Source: Coprinellus micaceus (Eukaryota; Basidiomycota; Agaricomycetes; Agaricales; Psathyrellaceae). Taken from it: a DNA stretch of 64,000 nucleotides. Position numbers and translations under genes: made by a program. Under the pieces are notes generated by a model that saw only the letters and a list, made by a program, of their open reading frames with translations, was not told the DNA's origin and ran no database searches. The DNA lies in NCBI GenBank assembly GCA_951394405.1, contig OX596343.1, positions 248,001 through 312,000 of the forward strand. The letters are read 5' to 3'. Positions 10,878 to 23,100 of this stretch are shown piece by piece (the first letter of the stretch is position 1; every line of letters starts with the position of its first letter).

Positions 10878-12293
10878 ATGCTGTCTTCGCTCCCTACAGA
10901 ACTCGTCGATGTCATCGTGGACGAAATCCTGCGACACAGAGATCATGTCATCACGCTGGGCGCTCTAAGTTTAGTCTCGAGATCCCTCACTCCCTCGTGC
11001 CAACAGCGACTGTGGAACACCGCAAAATTCACCTCAGACAGGGATACGACAGGATTTTCACATCGCAGATCCCTTATCCAGGCCCGGAGGTTCATATCTT
11101 CTCCCCACCTCGGGTCGTACGTTCGGCAGTTGAGGTACCGAGTCCTCTCTCCAACCGTGGAGATCCCCCAAGCACGTCGAGGACCTCGTCTGCATTGCGA
11201 GTGCGATCGACCTAATGCCCAATGTTGTCGAGTTCGACCTGACGTATGGGAGGAAAATGACCTCCACTCGCTTGGCTTTCAACAAGTTCCCGGCGGAATG
11301 GCGGGAGGCGGTCATCGGGATAATGGCAGGAAAGTCGCTCCGTTCTCTCTCACTGAAGAGGGTGTCCCGAGTCCCAGTCGGTGCCTTGAAGGACTCCCTC
11401 GGCTGCCTTGACCTGCTCGATCTGTACCGTGTTTCTACTGCAGGGGATCTTGAACTTTCTGGGTGAGTCCCCGTCTGACCCTCGAGGGGCCCGCATCATA
11501 TTGATGCCCATGCTAGAAATTTATTTGAGGACAAGGACGAAGTGTCCCTTCGAAAACTTGTATCCGATTTCGCGTCCTACAGCTCTCTTCAGCTGGAGCC
11601 CTTCAAACCCTACTTCCACCATCTGAAATTCCTAGAGCTCTTGGCCCACTGCCGGCTCAAAGGTTTCGAAGGAGGACCCCTTCGCCAAGCTCACAATCTT
11701 GAAACCCTCCACCTTCACGGTACGTCGACATGTACTTTCGACCCTGCCCTGCTCATCCCATGTATGTACACTCAGCGTGGGGATCCTCGGAGGGCGGCAC
11801 ACCACCCCTCCACGCCCTCTTGAAAGAACTCAGCCCCACCTCATGTGCCACCCTTCGACACCTCAGGCTGGGGCTGTTTCACAAAGCTGCTACGACGTTT
11901 ATACGGGAACCGCTGCTCGGTCTGTGTGGCCCCGTCCTCCCATGCCTCGTAACACTGCATTCCCTCAAGCTCGACATACAAATCGTCAGCCCGTTCGACG
12001 TCAGCCCACGGCCAGCACATCTGAACGACGGACGGAGTTTCTACCACCCGTCGTGGGCGCAGTTGGATGTCGCATCGGCGGGTTTAGATGTGTTGAACGA
12101 GGTGCGGGTACGGGTTCAGGTCAAGTATCTGAATGGATTCGATGATAGATGGTTCATGAGGAAGGAGGTCGCAGAGGCGATTAATAGCTCGGTCCTGGAG
12201 GGTGTGTACCCGGCGCAATTTACGGGTCTGTGCCGGCGTAGGGATAAAGGAAACTTGAACTTCGATTTCTCCACAGTCGTGGTCGTAGGGTAA
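10878..12293 (+). CDS. F-box protein, 434 aa if a 1 nt frameshift is discounted
   Basis: Exons are 10878-11462, 11517-11719 and 11776-12293. Both introns are canonical and phase-consistent. The start MLSSLPTELVDVIVDEIL and LGALSLVSRSLTPSCQQRLW form an F-box aligned with that of the neighbouring minus-strand gene; both then share a VRQL(T/R)YR block. The frame breaks at about 11165-11169, where a run of five C occurs. Upstream reads in frame to VEIP; downstream, KHVEDLVCIASAIDLM and the rest continue in the +1 frame. The summed exon length is a multiple of three plus one, so exactly one extra base explains the break. Either this is a sequencing error in a homopolymer or a young pseudogene. No intron of plausible size fits. 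Confidence 0.7.
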
Positions 12294-12667
12294 GCCCTAT
12301 AATTCGACTGACCATGAGCGCTTGTTGGGTGGAGGGGGCGGCTTGTACCAAATTTTACCCCGTAATTGCAGCCAGAGTATGATGGGAGCGAATAGGCGCT
12401 CGGCCACCCCTGAAATAACCATTGAGTTGTCTGAGCCGCGGCTTCAGTGAGGGCTGTATCCTTGACGTCGAAAACAGGAAAGGGACCTTGGTGATTGTTA
12501 AGGCCCAGTTACTCGTGGGGTCGATCGGCCGTGCATAGTGTACTAGGGAAGGCCAAAGGTGTCCAAAGATACACTTCAAGGGATAAGGACCAAGTTTAAC
12601 AGTTAACTTAGAACTAAATAGAGAGTTCTGAAGACCATTTCTAGGCTCTAGCAGAGGCAAGCAAAAA
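12294..12667. other. Intergenic, nothing recognised
   Basis: This is the 3' flank of the F-box gene and the downstream side of the minus-strand tRNA. A short T run on the minus strand (plus-strand AAAAA at 12663-12667) fits a pol III terminator. Confidence 0.5.
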
Positions 12668-12739
12668 TTCCGACACGGGGAATCGAACCCCGGGCTATCG
12701 CGTGAGAGGCGATAATGTTAGCCACTACACCATATCGGA
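12668..12739 (-). tRNA. trnE-CUC: tRNA-Glu(CTC), no intron
   Basis: Read on the minus strand, acceptor TCCGATA pairs with TGTCGGA (one T-G) and the discriminator is A. The anticodon stem ATCGC/GCGAT encloses loop CTCTCAC, with anticodon CTC for glutamate. The T arm has CGGGG-TTCGATT-CCCCG. Length is 72 nt. A run of T follows directly, as expected for RNA polymerase III termination. Confidence 0.94.
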
Positions 12740-14639
12740 TATGGGAGGTCGGCATATGTACAAACCTGGCCAAACAAAGGGTTTTCACCAGTCAGTCAGC
12801 CGGGACGCTTATGACGGTCTTTTGACCACAAACCATACCCACCACGTCCCCAAGAGACGATATCTGGACATCCGTAGCGGCCTCCGAACTCCACACCTGA
12901 TAACTTTGACCAACCTGAAACTCGGTTCAAGCGAAGCCAGCCTCCTAAAAGGCCTCGCACAAGCCAGGACGTAGGTCCTGGATCCAGGGGTTCGGTGACA
13001 AGGTTCGAGGGGGGAGGGTCCGGCGACTGCGTACCCTCGCTCCTGTATCGGGAGAGGTTCATTAATGCCTCCAGGGACGTCCACAGTGCTCGGAGATCTC
13101 GGCATGGGGCACGTTCTTCATTCCACCTCGCATCTTACTCCCTTTACTCAGGCGGCCCCAGATTATCCGCGGTTCAACACGCGTGCTATCCCGCTCCGGT
13201 GTACATCCTCAATCCGGGAGAAACTCCCCAAATACTACAGGCGAATCACTCTTGGGTTGCCTGGATGAAGACTCTAGCCCGTGCCCCTTTCCATGTCTTA
13301 CTCTCTGTGGGCCAGAGTGGATCGTATGCGTGAACGCGGATGGACGCGTCATCCGATCTACGCTTCCCCCAGCTCCACGCCTTGATCCCTCGCTCAGTGA
13401 GATGATCTCTTCCGGGGAATCCGAAACTACCTAGCGGGTGTGGAGTACGCCGACCCACTCGCAGATCTTCTGGGATGGCGGACCTTGCGAAACGGCATGG
13501 TCCATGGGCAATAACGAGGCCACTCTACTCTAAACCCGCCTCCGACGGTGCTCACGCGCGAGGCAAAGGGACGTGGAGGGTAGGCGACGTTGCAAAGGCT
13601 GGAGCGCGTAAAAGCGATGCGGTGTGTACCACCATATTCCCATGAACTGACTTTCTGCTCACTTGAATAACAGACCAAGCCGTTCGGTAGTGCGTGCAGT
13701 CAAGACGTTTCCCACTCGAACCCTTAACCCATCCGAAAGGCTGTCTCAAAGATGCATTCTGGGGTCTTCCGGGGCCTTTATCTCCTCTCTCTTCTTGGGA
13801 GGGAATGCTCTTCCATGGTCGACGATTCTCTGCCCACATATTCCCCCGCCGTGTCTCGGGGACGTGTTCCCCCGTCTCTCATCATAACCTAGGACCCTTA
13901 CCCACAGTCGCAAGGGTTTCTCGCCCGGCTGTTTCAACGCGACACGACACAGCCTTGACTCTTTGTTCAGGGTGCAAATTCAATCCCTCAGGCTTTTTCT
14001 GGGCTGTCGCTCCAAGGGATTGAAGTTTAGAGGGCTCCCCCAAGACGCTCGGATTAGGGATACACAATCGCAGCTCTCCACTCGCTGAGTCGCCATCCCA
14101 TCCCCCGACCCTCCAGTCTCGTTGTACTAGGCACCCAAACGGGACTCGTCATGGGCCGCTTGCCTGACTAGGACTATCTAACCGTCTTCGTTCGACGCGT
14201 CTCTGACGGCCCATCAACCGCTGGCACCTAACATCCTTGATATACCGCACCTCTTACACCTTCCCTTGCCAGCCGCCATCCAGTCGCTGAGTTACCCAAG
14301 GCAACTCAACACAATGCTGCACGTCTGCAAGGGCCCTGATACCATATTCGAGGAGGTCTATTAGCTCAGACCATCGCTTTACTGCGTTAATGTAGAGTCC
14401 GGTCTGTCTTCCCATCCGCATCCCAACTCTTCTTGCTCTCGAATTTTTCCCCCTCTGGGTTCCTTCCCAGTATGGATGATTCTCACCCCTTTCCACTTTG
14501 GATCTCGGTCTTCTGTTGGCTAGTATGACTTCAGTACTCTGACTCTGGGTACTGAAAGGATCATTTGGCGCGGAGGAATAGATGTTGTTGCTAAATGGTT
14601 CAGGTCCTCCCGCCTCTGCTAACTTGGCCTCCGTGTTCT
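12740..14639. other. 1.9 kb intergenic, nothing recognised
   Basis: Several short frames exist on both strands, but none shows splice-consistent extension or family resemblance. It is bounded on the right by the 1 kb inverted-repeat element. Confidence 0.45.
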
Positions 14640-14645
14640 AAGAAT

Positions 14646-15670
14646 CCAGACCGTGTTTTTTTAAAACATTTGCGATCCGATAGTTAAGTACTACTTAATG
14701 TTAAATACTGTGTTTAAATACAGTGGTAGAGAATGCTTCGGATAGCTATCTGGCCTTTGCAGGAAGGGAGAAAAGTCTGTTTAAACACTGATTTCGGCCC
14801 ATGGCACGTGAGTCGAGTGGGGTGGTGAGGGATGGTGGTGGACGGACGGGCGCTTAACATGGTCCGCGCCGTAAAACATGAGATACATGTATCTAAATAC
14901 CTTATACATATTTAAATACCGTTGGTAGTTAAACACTAATAATTAAATACAGGGTCCTTGGACGGGGCCCAGCAAGGCGGTCGAGGTAGACACCCGCCCG
15001 GCCAGTGGGTGCCTGGTCGAACGGGGCTTTAAACACCGGTTATGGAGAAGCCGGCACCCCTGTCGCCCCTTGCCGAAAGGCAAAAGGGGTTGAACACCTC
15101 TCGGTCACTCCTCACCAACCCGTGTGGTGGAAGGGGGAAGAGAGGCGTTGGGGCATTTTTGCAAAGAGGTGCGGCTTATATAGCCAGCCCTTGTTTGCTT
15201 GCCAAACATTAACGCGGTCGCGGCGGTCACGCGTTGATCGTTTAGCAGAACCAAACAGAGCCAAAGGCCCAGGCCTATATAACCCGAGGGCGAACGGAGC
15301 AAATCCCCCCACTTCTCTGTGCCTCTCTCCACCACTTTCGAGGTGATGGGGATGGGACTTCGAGGTATTTGACGCTGTCGCCCATTAGGGGCGGCTGCAT
15401 TCATCGATTTGATGGGGAGTGCGTGTTTAAACACCGGCTTGAATACCGGTGTTTAAACACCCCAACCCAACGTACTCAACCGACTTAAACACAGCCGACT
15501 GAATGAGTGCTTAACCACCTTCAAGCGATGTTTAAATACGGCATCTAGTCTTCTCTGAATGCATTGCCGTCGTCGGTCAAAATGTCGTGGATCGATGTTT
15601 AAACACAGTATTTAACATTAAGTAGTACTTAACTATCGGATAGCAAATGTTTTAAAAAAGAACGGTCTGG
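14646..15670. mobile_element. 1.0 kb inverted-repeat element rich in TTTAAACAC words
   Basis: About 72 nt at the left end (from CCAGACCGTG at 14646) recur inverted at the right end (ending GGTCTGG at 15670) with only 3-4 mismatches. The interior is peppered with (G)TTTAAACAC / TTAAATAC words: 14711, 14780, 15030, 15424-15460, 15487 and 15597. Two of these form a perfect 15 bp palindromic arm pair (15423-15437 and 15446-15460). A 7 bp direct repeat GTGTTCT lies just outside both ends (14633-14639 and 15677-15683) and may be the target duplication, but it is not flush with the repeats. No transposase frame was found. Confidence 0.72.
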
Positions 15671-15754
15671 TTGTAGGTGTTCTCTCGGTCAGTGTCGACG
15701 TTTGTTCCCTCGCTTTGCACATGACAATGCGCACAGGAAACCTGAAGATGTCTC

Positions 15755-16481
15755 CAAGGGGGTCCCGGGCCGGGAATCCTGGACCTAGGGGTAGGGAGGG
15801 AGGGGGGGGTCCCCTTGGCCCAAAATAATTTTTTGACCTTGACTAGGAGGGACTGGATTTGGTCAGAAAATTGATTTGGAGCAGATTTTTCGAACCAAAG
15901 CACTCATATATCCCTTGATACACAGCCAAATGCAACAACTGCGACTACATTATGTTGTCTTTCCATATTTGGAATGAGTACAAACAACTACAATCTTACC
16001 CCTGGTGAATGGAAACCATACAGTGAAGGGTGTCTGGTGGACAATACTACAACTCAAACTAGCAAATATGTTCTGGCAGTCATTTACAAGCCATTCTGGA
16101 GATGTGGCCATCCAAGAGCTCTTCAAATTTGGACACAAAACCCAAACAAAACCACCCATACTCAGCAATGTGGTCAAAAAAGCGGTGTGCTCAAGCTTTT
16201 TCCCTCTGTGCTCCCACTCATCTCATTATTGGTCCATCAGGATATCACAACCATATTAAGGTAAATTTATTAGAAGGGGTTTTACTTTCACTGGGAACAT
16301 ATAAATGTTGGGGAAAGACTGAGGGAGGAACACATCCCGAACATGTCTCCTGTGCAGTGATGTCATAATATTTCTATTTCAAGTATATAGTTCCCACGGG
16401 GAGGGAGGGAGGGGGGGTCCCCAGGCTCTGAAAAAAAAAAATTGACCTCTGGTCCAAAATTCTGGCCCCTGGACCCCCTTG
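15755..16481. mobile_element. hAT-like MITE, 727 bp, perfect 8 bp target duplication
   Basis: The element begins CAAGGGGGTCC at 15755 and ends with its inverse, GGACCCCCTTG, at 16481. The terminal similarity continues imperfectly for about 35 nt. It is flanked by identical octamers GATGTCTC at 15747-15754 and 16482-16489. An exact 8 bp duplication with a C/T-A-start short inverted repeat is the hAT signature. Internal G-rich blocks (GGGAGGG...GGTCCCC) near both ends are a second, subterminal repeat. Only short unassignable frames are present, so it is non-autonomous. Confidence 0.85.
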
Positions 16482-16725
16482 GATGTCTCCCAGTTCTCCC
16501 CTTTTCGAGATGGGACGGACGGTCTGGAGATCTCCGTGTACCTTGTTCGGCCCGACCGCGACGACGGTCTTGCGCCTGCGGGGCAGAGGTCCGTCAGTTT
16601 GGGTTACCTCACGGAGAACTGCTCGACGTGCTCCTAAGGCCTACTTATGGGGCACCCTGCTAGAGTTCAGTCGACGCGTGGAAGAATGTGCTCGGAAGAG
16701 GGAACGGAGCATGGGAGAGCAAATG

Positions 16726-16756
16726 GATAGCCCGGGGTTCGATTCCCGGTGTCGGA
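16726..16756 (+). pseudogene. tRNA-Glu 3'-half remnant
   Basis: The segment matches the 3' half of the tRNA-Glu(CTC) at 12668-12739: anticodon-stem GATAG, the full T arm with TTCGATT, and the acceptor strand TGTCGGA, followed directly by a run of six T. The 5' half (acceptor, D arm, anticodon) is missing. It may be a decayed tRNA, or a 3' tRNA fragment inserted as part of a retroelement. Confidence 0.65.
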
Positions 16757-17433
16757 TTTTTTGGACCCTTTCGGCCATTGGGATCGAAGGACCATACCTT
16801 TTTGCTCCCAAGTCCCACTTCTGAGACGAAGGCGCATATTCTTCCACGGTGTATCCCTTTCTAAATTCAATCCGGCTTCCCTGCGATTCCCCTAGATCGG
16901 AATCCCCTTGACCGGGAAAGCATCAAGCATCCCCTGGCACGCGATTCCCGACTTGGACCAGAACCACCAGCTCAATTATTGACTAGTGTCATGACACTGA
17001 ACACGGCAACTCCTGGATAGCGTGACCTCGAGAAGCTTCATGGGCCGTAGAGCACGTCAATTCACAGGGGCATCTCCTATATGAGGCAAAGGGCCCCAAG
17101 GAGGGCGCTCAAAGTCAGTCACTTCCCGAGACCCCGGCCAGGTTTGTTCGGAACACCTAATGATTCTCTCCAACCTTGGGGAAACGTTCCTCCATATCTG
17201 CTACCGCTCCCCTTGTTAGCTACTGGAAAGAGCAAAGCGCTAAAGGCAACATTTTGCAATAGGGCCGCTTAGCTGGTGGCGAGTTGCGGTTTATCCTGCT
17301 GCCAAGGATAGTAAGGCGAGCCAAGAAACGATCCATTGAACATACGATAAATAAGGAGACAGAAATACATCCGGGAGGCTGCATAAGGCTGAGAAAGGCT
17401 CCTTCACATACAAAAGAAGAAAAAGGACAGTTA
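16757..17433. other. Intergenic, nothing recognised
   Basis: Unassigned; it includes the 3' flank of the minus-strand DUF6533-type gene. Confidence 0.45.
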
Positions 17434-19147
17434 TCACGAAGACCAAGTTCTCTCCGCTTTAGTGAAAGTGGAGCCCCCAAAGCTGACCGCGGTTTGGTCT
17501 GTCCCGTGGGACTTCGTCGCACCGGTAGCGCGGTTTTTCAGCTCGAATTGCATCGCTGAGTAACTCCCGGCTTGCGTCTCAGGCTCGCTCGTGGCCTTCC
17601 TGAGGTTGATTACCATACGACATGCGAAGATGGTACTGAGCACTCGACCAATGCTGTGGAGGGAAGTCAGGACCTCAAAACCCTGTAATCGTCGTACCAA
17701 CCTACCTCCCAGAGTAGGCCACTGCCCTAATTTGCGCCTATTTTCTGGGCGTTTAGAACGAGGGACAGGCCATATAGCCTACGAGACTCACTGGGAACCC
17801 AGGTGTGAAGAAGATACACGCCCAGAGGTTGGTTGCTGTTCAGTCGATTAGTATCACTGAACAAGAGGTGAATCGCGAATCGAACTTGCCGAGGACCCCA
17901 AGGTAGTAGTATAGGCCATCCCGACGCACGATAGAAATCAACGATACCCTCCCGTTGGTCTCGGCACTCTTCACACTATCGCGATATCGCTTGTAGATAG
18001 CCGCCGACCCAATCAAGAACACGACTGGAAAGACCCATGAGTATCCTGCACCAAAATGGTTCGGAGCGAAGCTATGACTGGACTTACTCAAGTTCCTCGC
18101 GAATACCCAATAGTTGCCGATAACTCGAAAGAGGCTGGTATCGCTGACCTTGATCGCTGAAAACGCGAAGTGTAAGAAACTGGCACTGGAGAACCAAGCG
18201 AGGGCGCGAAGCTCACCCACGCGAACAAGATGATTGATCATGAGGGTCGCGGAGAAGATCGCCATTAGCTGTAGGGGGGTCACCTCAGACGCCCGCGGAC
18301 CTTTACAGACAGACTCTTACTATGAAGATGACGATGAACGTGATTTTCCATTTCTTCTTTGCCCCGAGGAGGCAATAGATACACAGGAAGAATACCCCTA
18401 ATTCTGCCTATCAGTAATGGAAACGCTTCTGAAATATAGAACATCATGCACCTAGTTGAGAGTATGGCACCACCAGAGCGAACACTTCAAGAAAGCGGAG
18501 TAAGCAGTCACTCAAGTGGGTTGAATCAAGACTCGTCGTACCATTGCCTACGACGGACGACGGAAAGGCAATCTAGGAACCATCATCAGTAAGGTTTCCA
18601 GTCATTACAACACTAACACGCACCAGGCCGTACTTCTCTGGAGCTATCCAGTACAGGTCGTCTGAAGGTGATACTATCGAATCTACTTCGACCAAGGGCC
18701 CATATTGACACTCACCCAGATAGTTGCCAAATATAACGTCAAAGGCAGTAAGGTACCGAGCCATAAAAAAGAGGACCTTTCCCAGCGTCCAGCTTTTGCC
18801 CCAAACCAAAGTGACCTCCGCTTCAAATGAGTGGATGTAATCGCAAAACTGGGCGTCAATTGCAAAGATCAGCGGCAGACATACTTCGCGTCGGTAATCG
18901 GCACGTACGTAGAGGGTTAGAGCCGCAACTACCGATAGCGAAGGGCATGGAAGGACGAATTAGCGATGCGAGGTGAGAAACCACGAGGCTAGGTTATCAA
19001 CTCACGGCCAATGCACTAGAACATGGATATACACAACAGGGTTCAGTCACAGTGAATCAAGAATCTGAGCGTCAGATGACATACGTGGGTCGAGAAGGCC
19101 GACTTCCTATCAGCGATTAACTCTTCGATGCTTGGTGCGCTTGACAT
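17434..19147 (-). CDS. DUF6533-type multi-pass membrane protein (minus copy)
   Basis: Exons I can fix are 19147-19085, 19015-19006 (10 nt), 18928-18909, 18848-18716, 18661-18624, 18397-18321, 18268-18217, 18156-18088, 18045-17890, 17835-17792, 17737-17706 and 17653-17434. One or two short exons between 18624 and 18397 are unresolved. The exon FCDYIHSFEAEV-TLVWGKSWTLGKVLFF is the hallmark YDY..(S/T)F..EV..W......LGK..FF block of DUF6533 proteins. Later hydrophobic exons and the C-terminal RVLSTIFACRMVINLRK match the family's end. These are receptor-like ~7-helix proteins of Agaricomycetes with unknown function. The intron after 17890 has a GC donor (GCAAGT). Exon sizes match the two plus-strand relatives at 37.3 and 41.0 kb almost one-for-one. 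Confidence 0.75.
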
Positions 19148-20195
19148 TGTAAAACGAGGGAGAGGGGTGGCGACGGTACTGAACGGCTCGAACACCTAAT
19201 GTGATATATGTGAGGGTGGAACGCCACACACCTCCACGGAAGCCTCGAAATGACAATCTGGACCTCCTGCGATGCCCAAGGATCATTGATTACCTTACTT
19301 CATCATGAGTTCAGAACAGATCAGGGTGAGCATATCTCGTCCCGACGGATGAATAGCGCCCAGGCACGAAGGTGGGGTCCACAGTGCACTGGAGAGGACA
19401 GGGGACCTCGGACTTCCCCTCCACGTTCTCGTCGTCAATATTGAACGGGCAAAATCAAGAGATCGACATACTTTAAAACGAGCGCTGATACAAGGTCGGT
19501 GTCGCAAGATGTTCCGAAGATGATGGAAACAGAAGGCTGGCCCATAAGCGCCCACGACGCGTTTGGGGCGCATTGTTGAGCTATCGTGGGCTCTTGGATG
19601 GTGGCCGGATAGAAAGTGCACACCGAGCAGTCCTGGCGCTCGACTATGGTCGACGCCCATATACGCTACAGTCGCGGCCAAGTCGGTGACGCCACACGAA
19701 GCGCGGTTGAGATTACATAGCCAAATAAGCGCCCAAGGGCGGGGCGCCGGCTTTACCTTATTTGGGGATGCGGATCAAGTACCACGCCTTCTCATGTCCC
19801 GCCGTCTGCCAGACGGTAACTTCACATGACTTTGGTGTACCCTTGGACATGAATGAAGGGTTTGTTTCTCTTCCCCCGTACCCTCCCCAACACCCAGTTT
19901 GCGATCTTTGTGCAGCCGACGCCTGCTTTCCCAGCCCAGGTCTACTATGGTAGGCAAAGGGTCCCTTCGGTGGCTCCATGTGTATCGCTTCAAAGAAGAA
20001 CGGACTACGAACTGTCACTGGGAAGGGATAAGTCCGAGTCGGAGTGAGATGAAATCGGATCACATCGCAAACAATCATTGCCATTTCATGGATCGCGGAG
20101 GCGGCGGAGGCTATGCTCACCCTGTTCAGGCATTGGGGCGTCCAGGCCCTGCTTAGACTTATATCTCATCCTGCTCCTATCAAGACAAGAATACA
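19148..20195. other. 1 kb intergenic, nothing firmly recognised
   Basis: It carries the promoter of the minus-strand DUF6533 gene and of the TPR-CHAT gene (divergent), and two copies of the recurrent TAAGCGCCC word (19545 and 19726). Minus-strand frames near 19435-19680 look mildly hydrophobic (MGQPSVSIIFGTSCDTDLVS) and could be a membrane-protein exon, but I could not extend them. Confidence 0.4.
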
Positions 20196-23100
20196 ATGGC
20201 AGAAGATTTAGGACGTAAACTGTCGTCTACTCACATCGCAAATACAGGTTTTGGCGGCGATCTGGCTGACATCGCGTACTATCTGACCAGTAAGTGCACA
20301 CGTACACACGCTCGGTGTGAAGTCCGCAGCTGGAGCTCTGACGAGTCCTAGACTTCGTCCTGGAAAGCCAAGCCAAAGATCCTCCTGGTGTCATAGCTAG
20401 CGTGGACGACGCTATACCCATCATTATCTCTACCTTCGAAAGTGGCTCAAGGCGCACAGAGCAGCTGGAATTGAGGAGAAACGCGGAAACGAGATGGGAT
20501 TGCAGTAGCGCTTATCGGTTGTGAGTCCTGGGAGCTGATATATCGAGTTGGGGTCGATGTTTACCCCTGTCAAAGCTATCCAAGTTCTCCATCAGTATCT
20601 ATTCAGATTGGCCCCTCCGGACGATTGGGTGGTCTGAGCCTTCCGATTGGGCAGCTTGTGTGCACCGCAGGAGGCTCAATCAGCCGTAAGCGCCCGTATT
20701 TGTGATACGTGTCGCGACTCCATATAACCATCATTCAATTTCCAGGACCCCTTGGCCTGTCTATTGGTGCGAATGCACGACACGGTGTCCTGTTCAAGTT
20801 GACCTGCCACGTTTCCACCTCCCGACCACAGGATCAAGGTCAGATATTCGGTTTCTTTGCTTGCGTTGAGCTCAAATGTGGAAGGCCAGATATAACAGAT
20901 CCTCTTCAATCTCTCCATGAGCGCGCTACCGAGTGCTACGGCCGGTTCAAGAGCTCAAAGGATTCTAGAGAGCTCATGGACGCCATAGACACTCTAACAA
21001 CGGTCACCAAGCGGGCGCATCCAGGAGAGTCGCGTCTCTTTACCTGGTTGAACGACTTGGGCGTCTACACCCTCCTCGCGTTCGATCAAGTCTTGGACCT
21101 CGACCTGCTCCCCCTCTCAGGCTCTTACCTGCAACGCGCACTGAACTTGGCGATAGAGTCAGACCAGCGAGTCATACCCGCTCTTCAAAGCAACGCTGCC
21201 GTAGCCCTTATGCGTTTATTTCAGAGTACAATGTACCAACAATCCGATTACATTGAGGAAGCCATCAGGATACTTCGGTTGGCAGCGCAGAAACAGACGA
21301 GCGATCTCCCTAACGATTTCCTTCTCCTGACTATGCGCGAGTCATTCCCGCAAAGGGTGCCCGAGGCGCTCTTGGGCTCCGATGTGCCCAATCTCACTGC
21401 GCTATATCTCGACAATCTGCACCACGCTTTTATGTATCAATTCATTGCGTCTGATGATCCTTCCGACCTCCAGGAAGCATCCGGTGCCCAGGTCGCTGCT
21501 ATCACCGCCACCGCACCAGAAAATCACACACTCCTCTCAGCACGATCGCACCGGCTCGGCACGACGCTTGTCCGTCAGGTTAGATACTTCAACATCGTGG
21601 GATGCATCGACGAGGCTGTTTTCGCTCTCCAAACAGCCGTTTCTCTCACACCGACGAGCGACCCCTCCTTACCTTACCGCCTTTCTGACCTTGTCGACGC
21701 CCTTGTCACCCGGTTCACATTGAAGGAGGACCTGGAAGACATTGAGGCCGCCGTAACGCACCAGCGGAGGGCGCTCGAGCTGACTCCAGACGACGCTCCC
21801 CAAGTTCAACTGTCCACATGGTGGGACGTGTTGGGGTCCTGTTACTATTACCGATACGACCGTGCTGGAGAGGTGGCCGACTTAGAAGAGTCAATTCACT
21901 CGCATCAGAAATCCGTTGAACTCACCGAGGATGGAGACCCCGCACTTTTGGTTAGGCTCAGCAACCTTGGCGTACCCTTCATGTCCCGATTCGAGCACCT
22001 GGGGGAACTTGCCGATGTCAATGAGGCTATTAAAATTCAAGAGCGGGCGGTGGACCTGACAGTGGAAGGTGATCCCAATCTCCCAACACGTCTCAACAAT
22101 CTGGGCCTATCCATGATGCAGCGATTCCACCATGCAAACGATGAAGAAGATTTGAAACAGGCCATGAAGCATCACCGGCGTGCCATAGCGTTGACTCCTC
22201 CGAATGATCCAGAACTTTCGACCAGACTGCATAACCTCGTCATATCTCTGAACTTCCAGCTCGACCTGCACAATAACCCGGAAGACCTCGACACCGCCAT
22301 TGGCACAGAGGAGAGGGCGATCGAACTGGTGTCTGAAGACAACCCCAACCTCCCTACTTGGCTAAACAACCTCGGAGCCTTACTCAACCGCCGCGCGGAC
22401 AGCACTGGCAGCTTAGACGACCTCCAGCAAGCCATCTCCACTCATGCGAAAGCTGTGGAGGTTACACCCTCTGACCACCCCGACCTGCCCATTTGGTGGA
22501 GTAATCTCGGGTTAGCCCACCGAAATAGATTCATACACACAGGCGATATCGACGCTCTACAAGAGTCTATCTCTGTTCTGCAGAAGAGTGTGAAGATGAC
22601 TCCGCCCGATCACGCTGATCTCCCCGGGTGGCTCAATAACCTAAGTTCGGCACTCGAGTCCAGGTTCGAATACACGGGCGATAGGGAGGACTTGGAAGAG
22701 GGTCTCGAGGTAGCAAGGGAAGCTCTCAAGATTGTCCCCACTCACCGTACCTTCCTCCGTGCGACATCCCTCCATAACCTCGGCACCATCCTCTACGTCC
22801 ACTTCACCCGGTTCCAGAAAGAGGGAGAGTTAGCCGAGTCAATTCTCCACCTGAAGGAAGCCACCTCCCTACTCCCAGAGGGGCATTCCGAGTTACCACC
22901 TTCATTGTGCTCGTTGGCCAACGCCCATTTACAGAGTTTCGAGCATTTCGGGGCGGGCGGGAGTCTCCAAGACGCGATTGTCAACCTTGAAAAGGCCGTC
23001 AGCGTCATGTCGGAAGGGCATGTAATGTATCGCTCGAACCTTGCGGCCCTCGGATCCGCTCTCGCCAGTCGCTTCGAGCTCACTGGGGGCTCGGCTGACT

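Noticed and set aside
11141..11178. A 31-38 nt intron that would explain the F-box frameshift
   Set aside because: The GT-AG pairs available give either the wrong frame shift (38 nt) or an implausibly short 31 nt intron that deletes family-conserved residues; one extra C is simpler.
19435..19681. Possible membrane-protein exon on the minus strand
   Set aside because: Mildly hydrophobic, but no flanking exon could be attached in frame and no family motif is visible.
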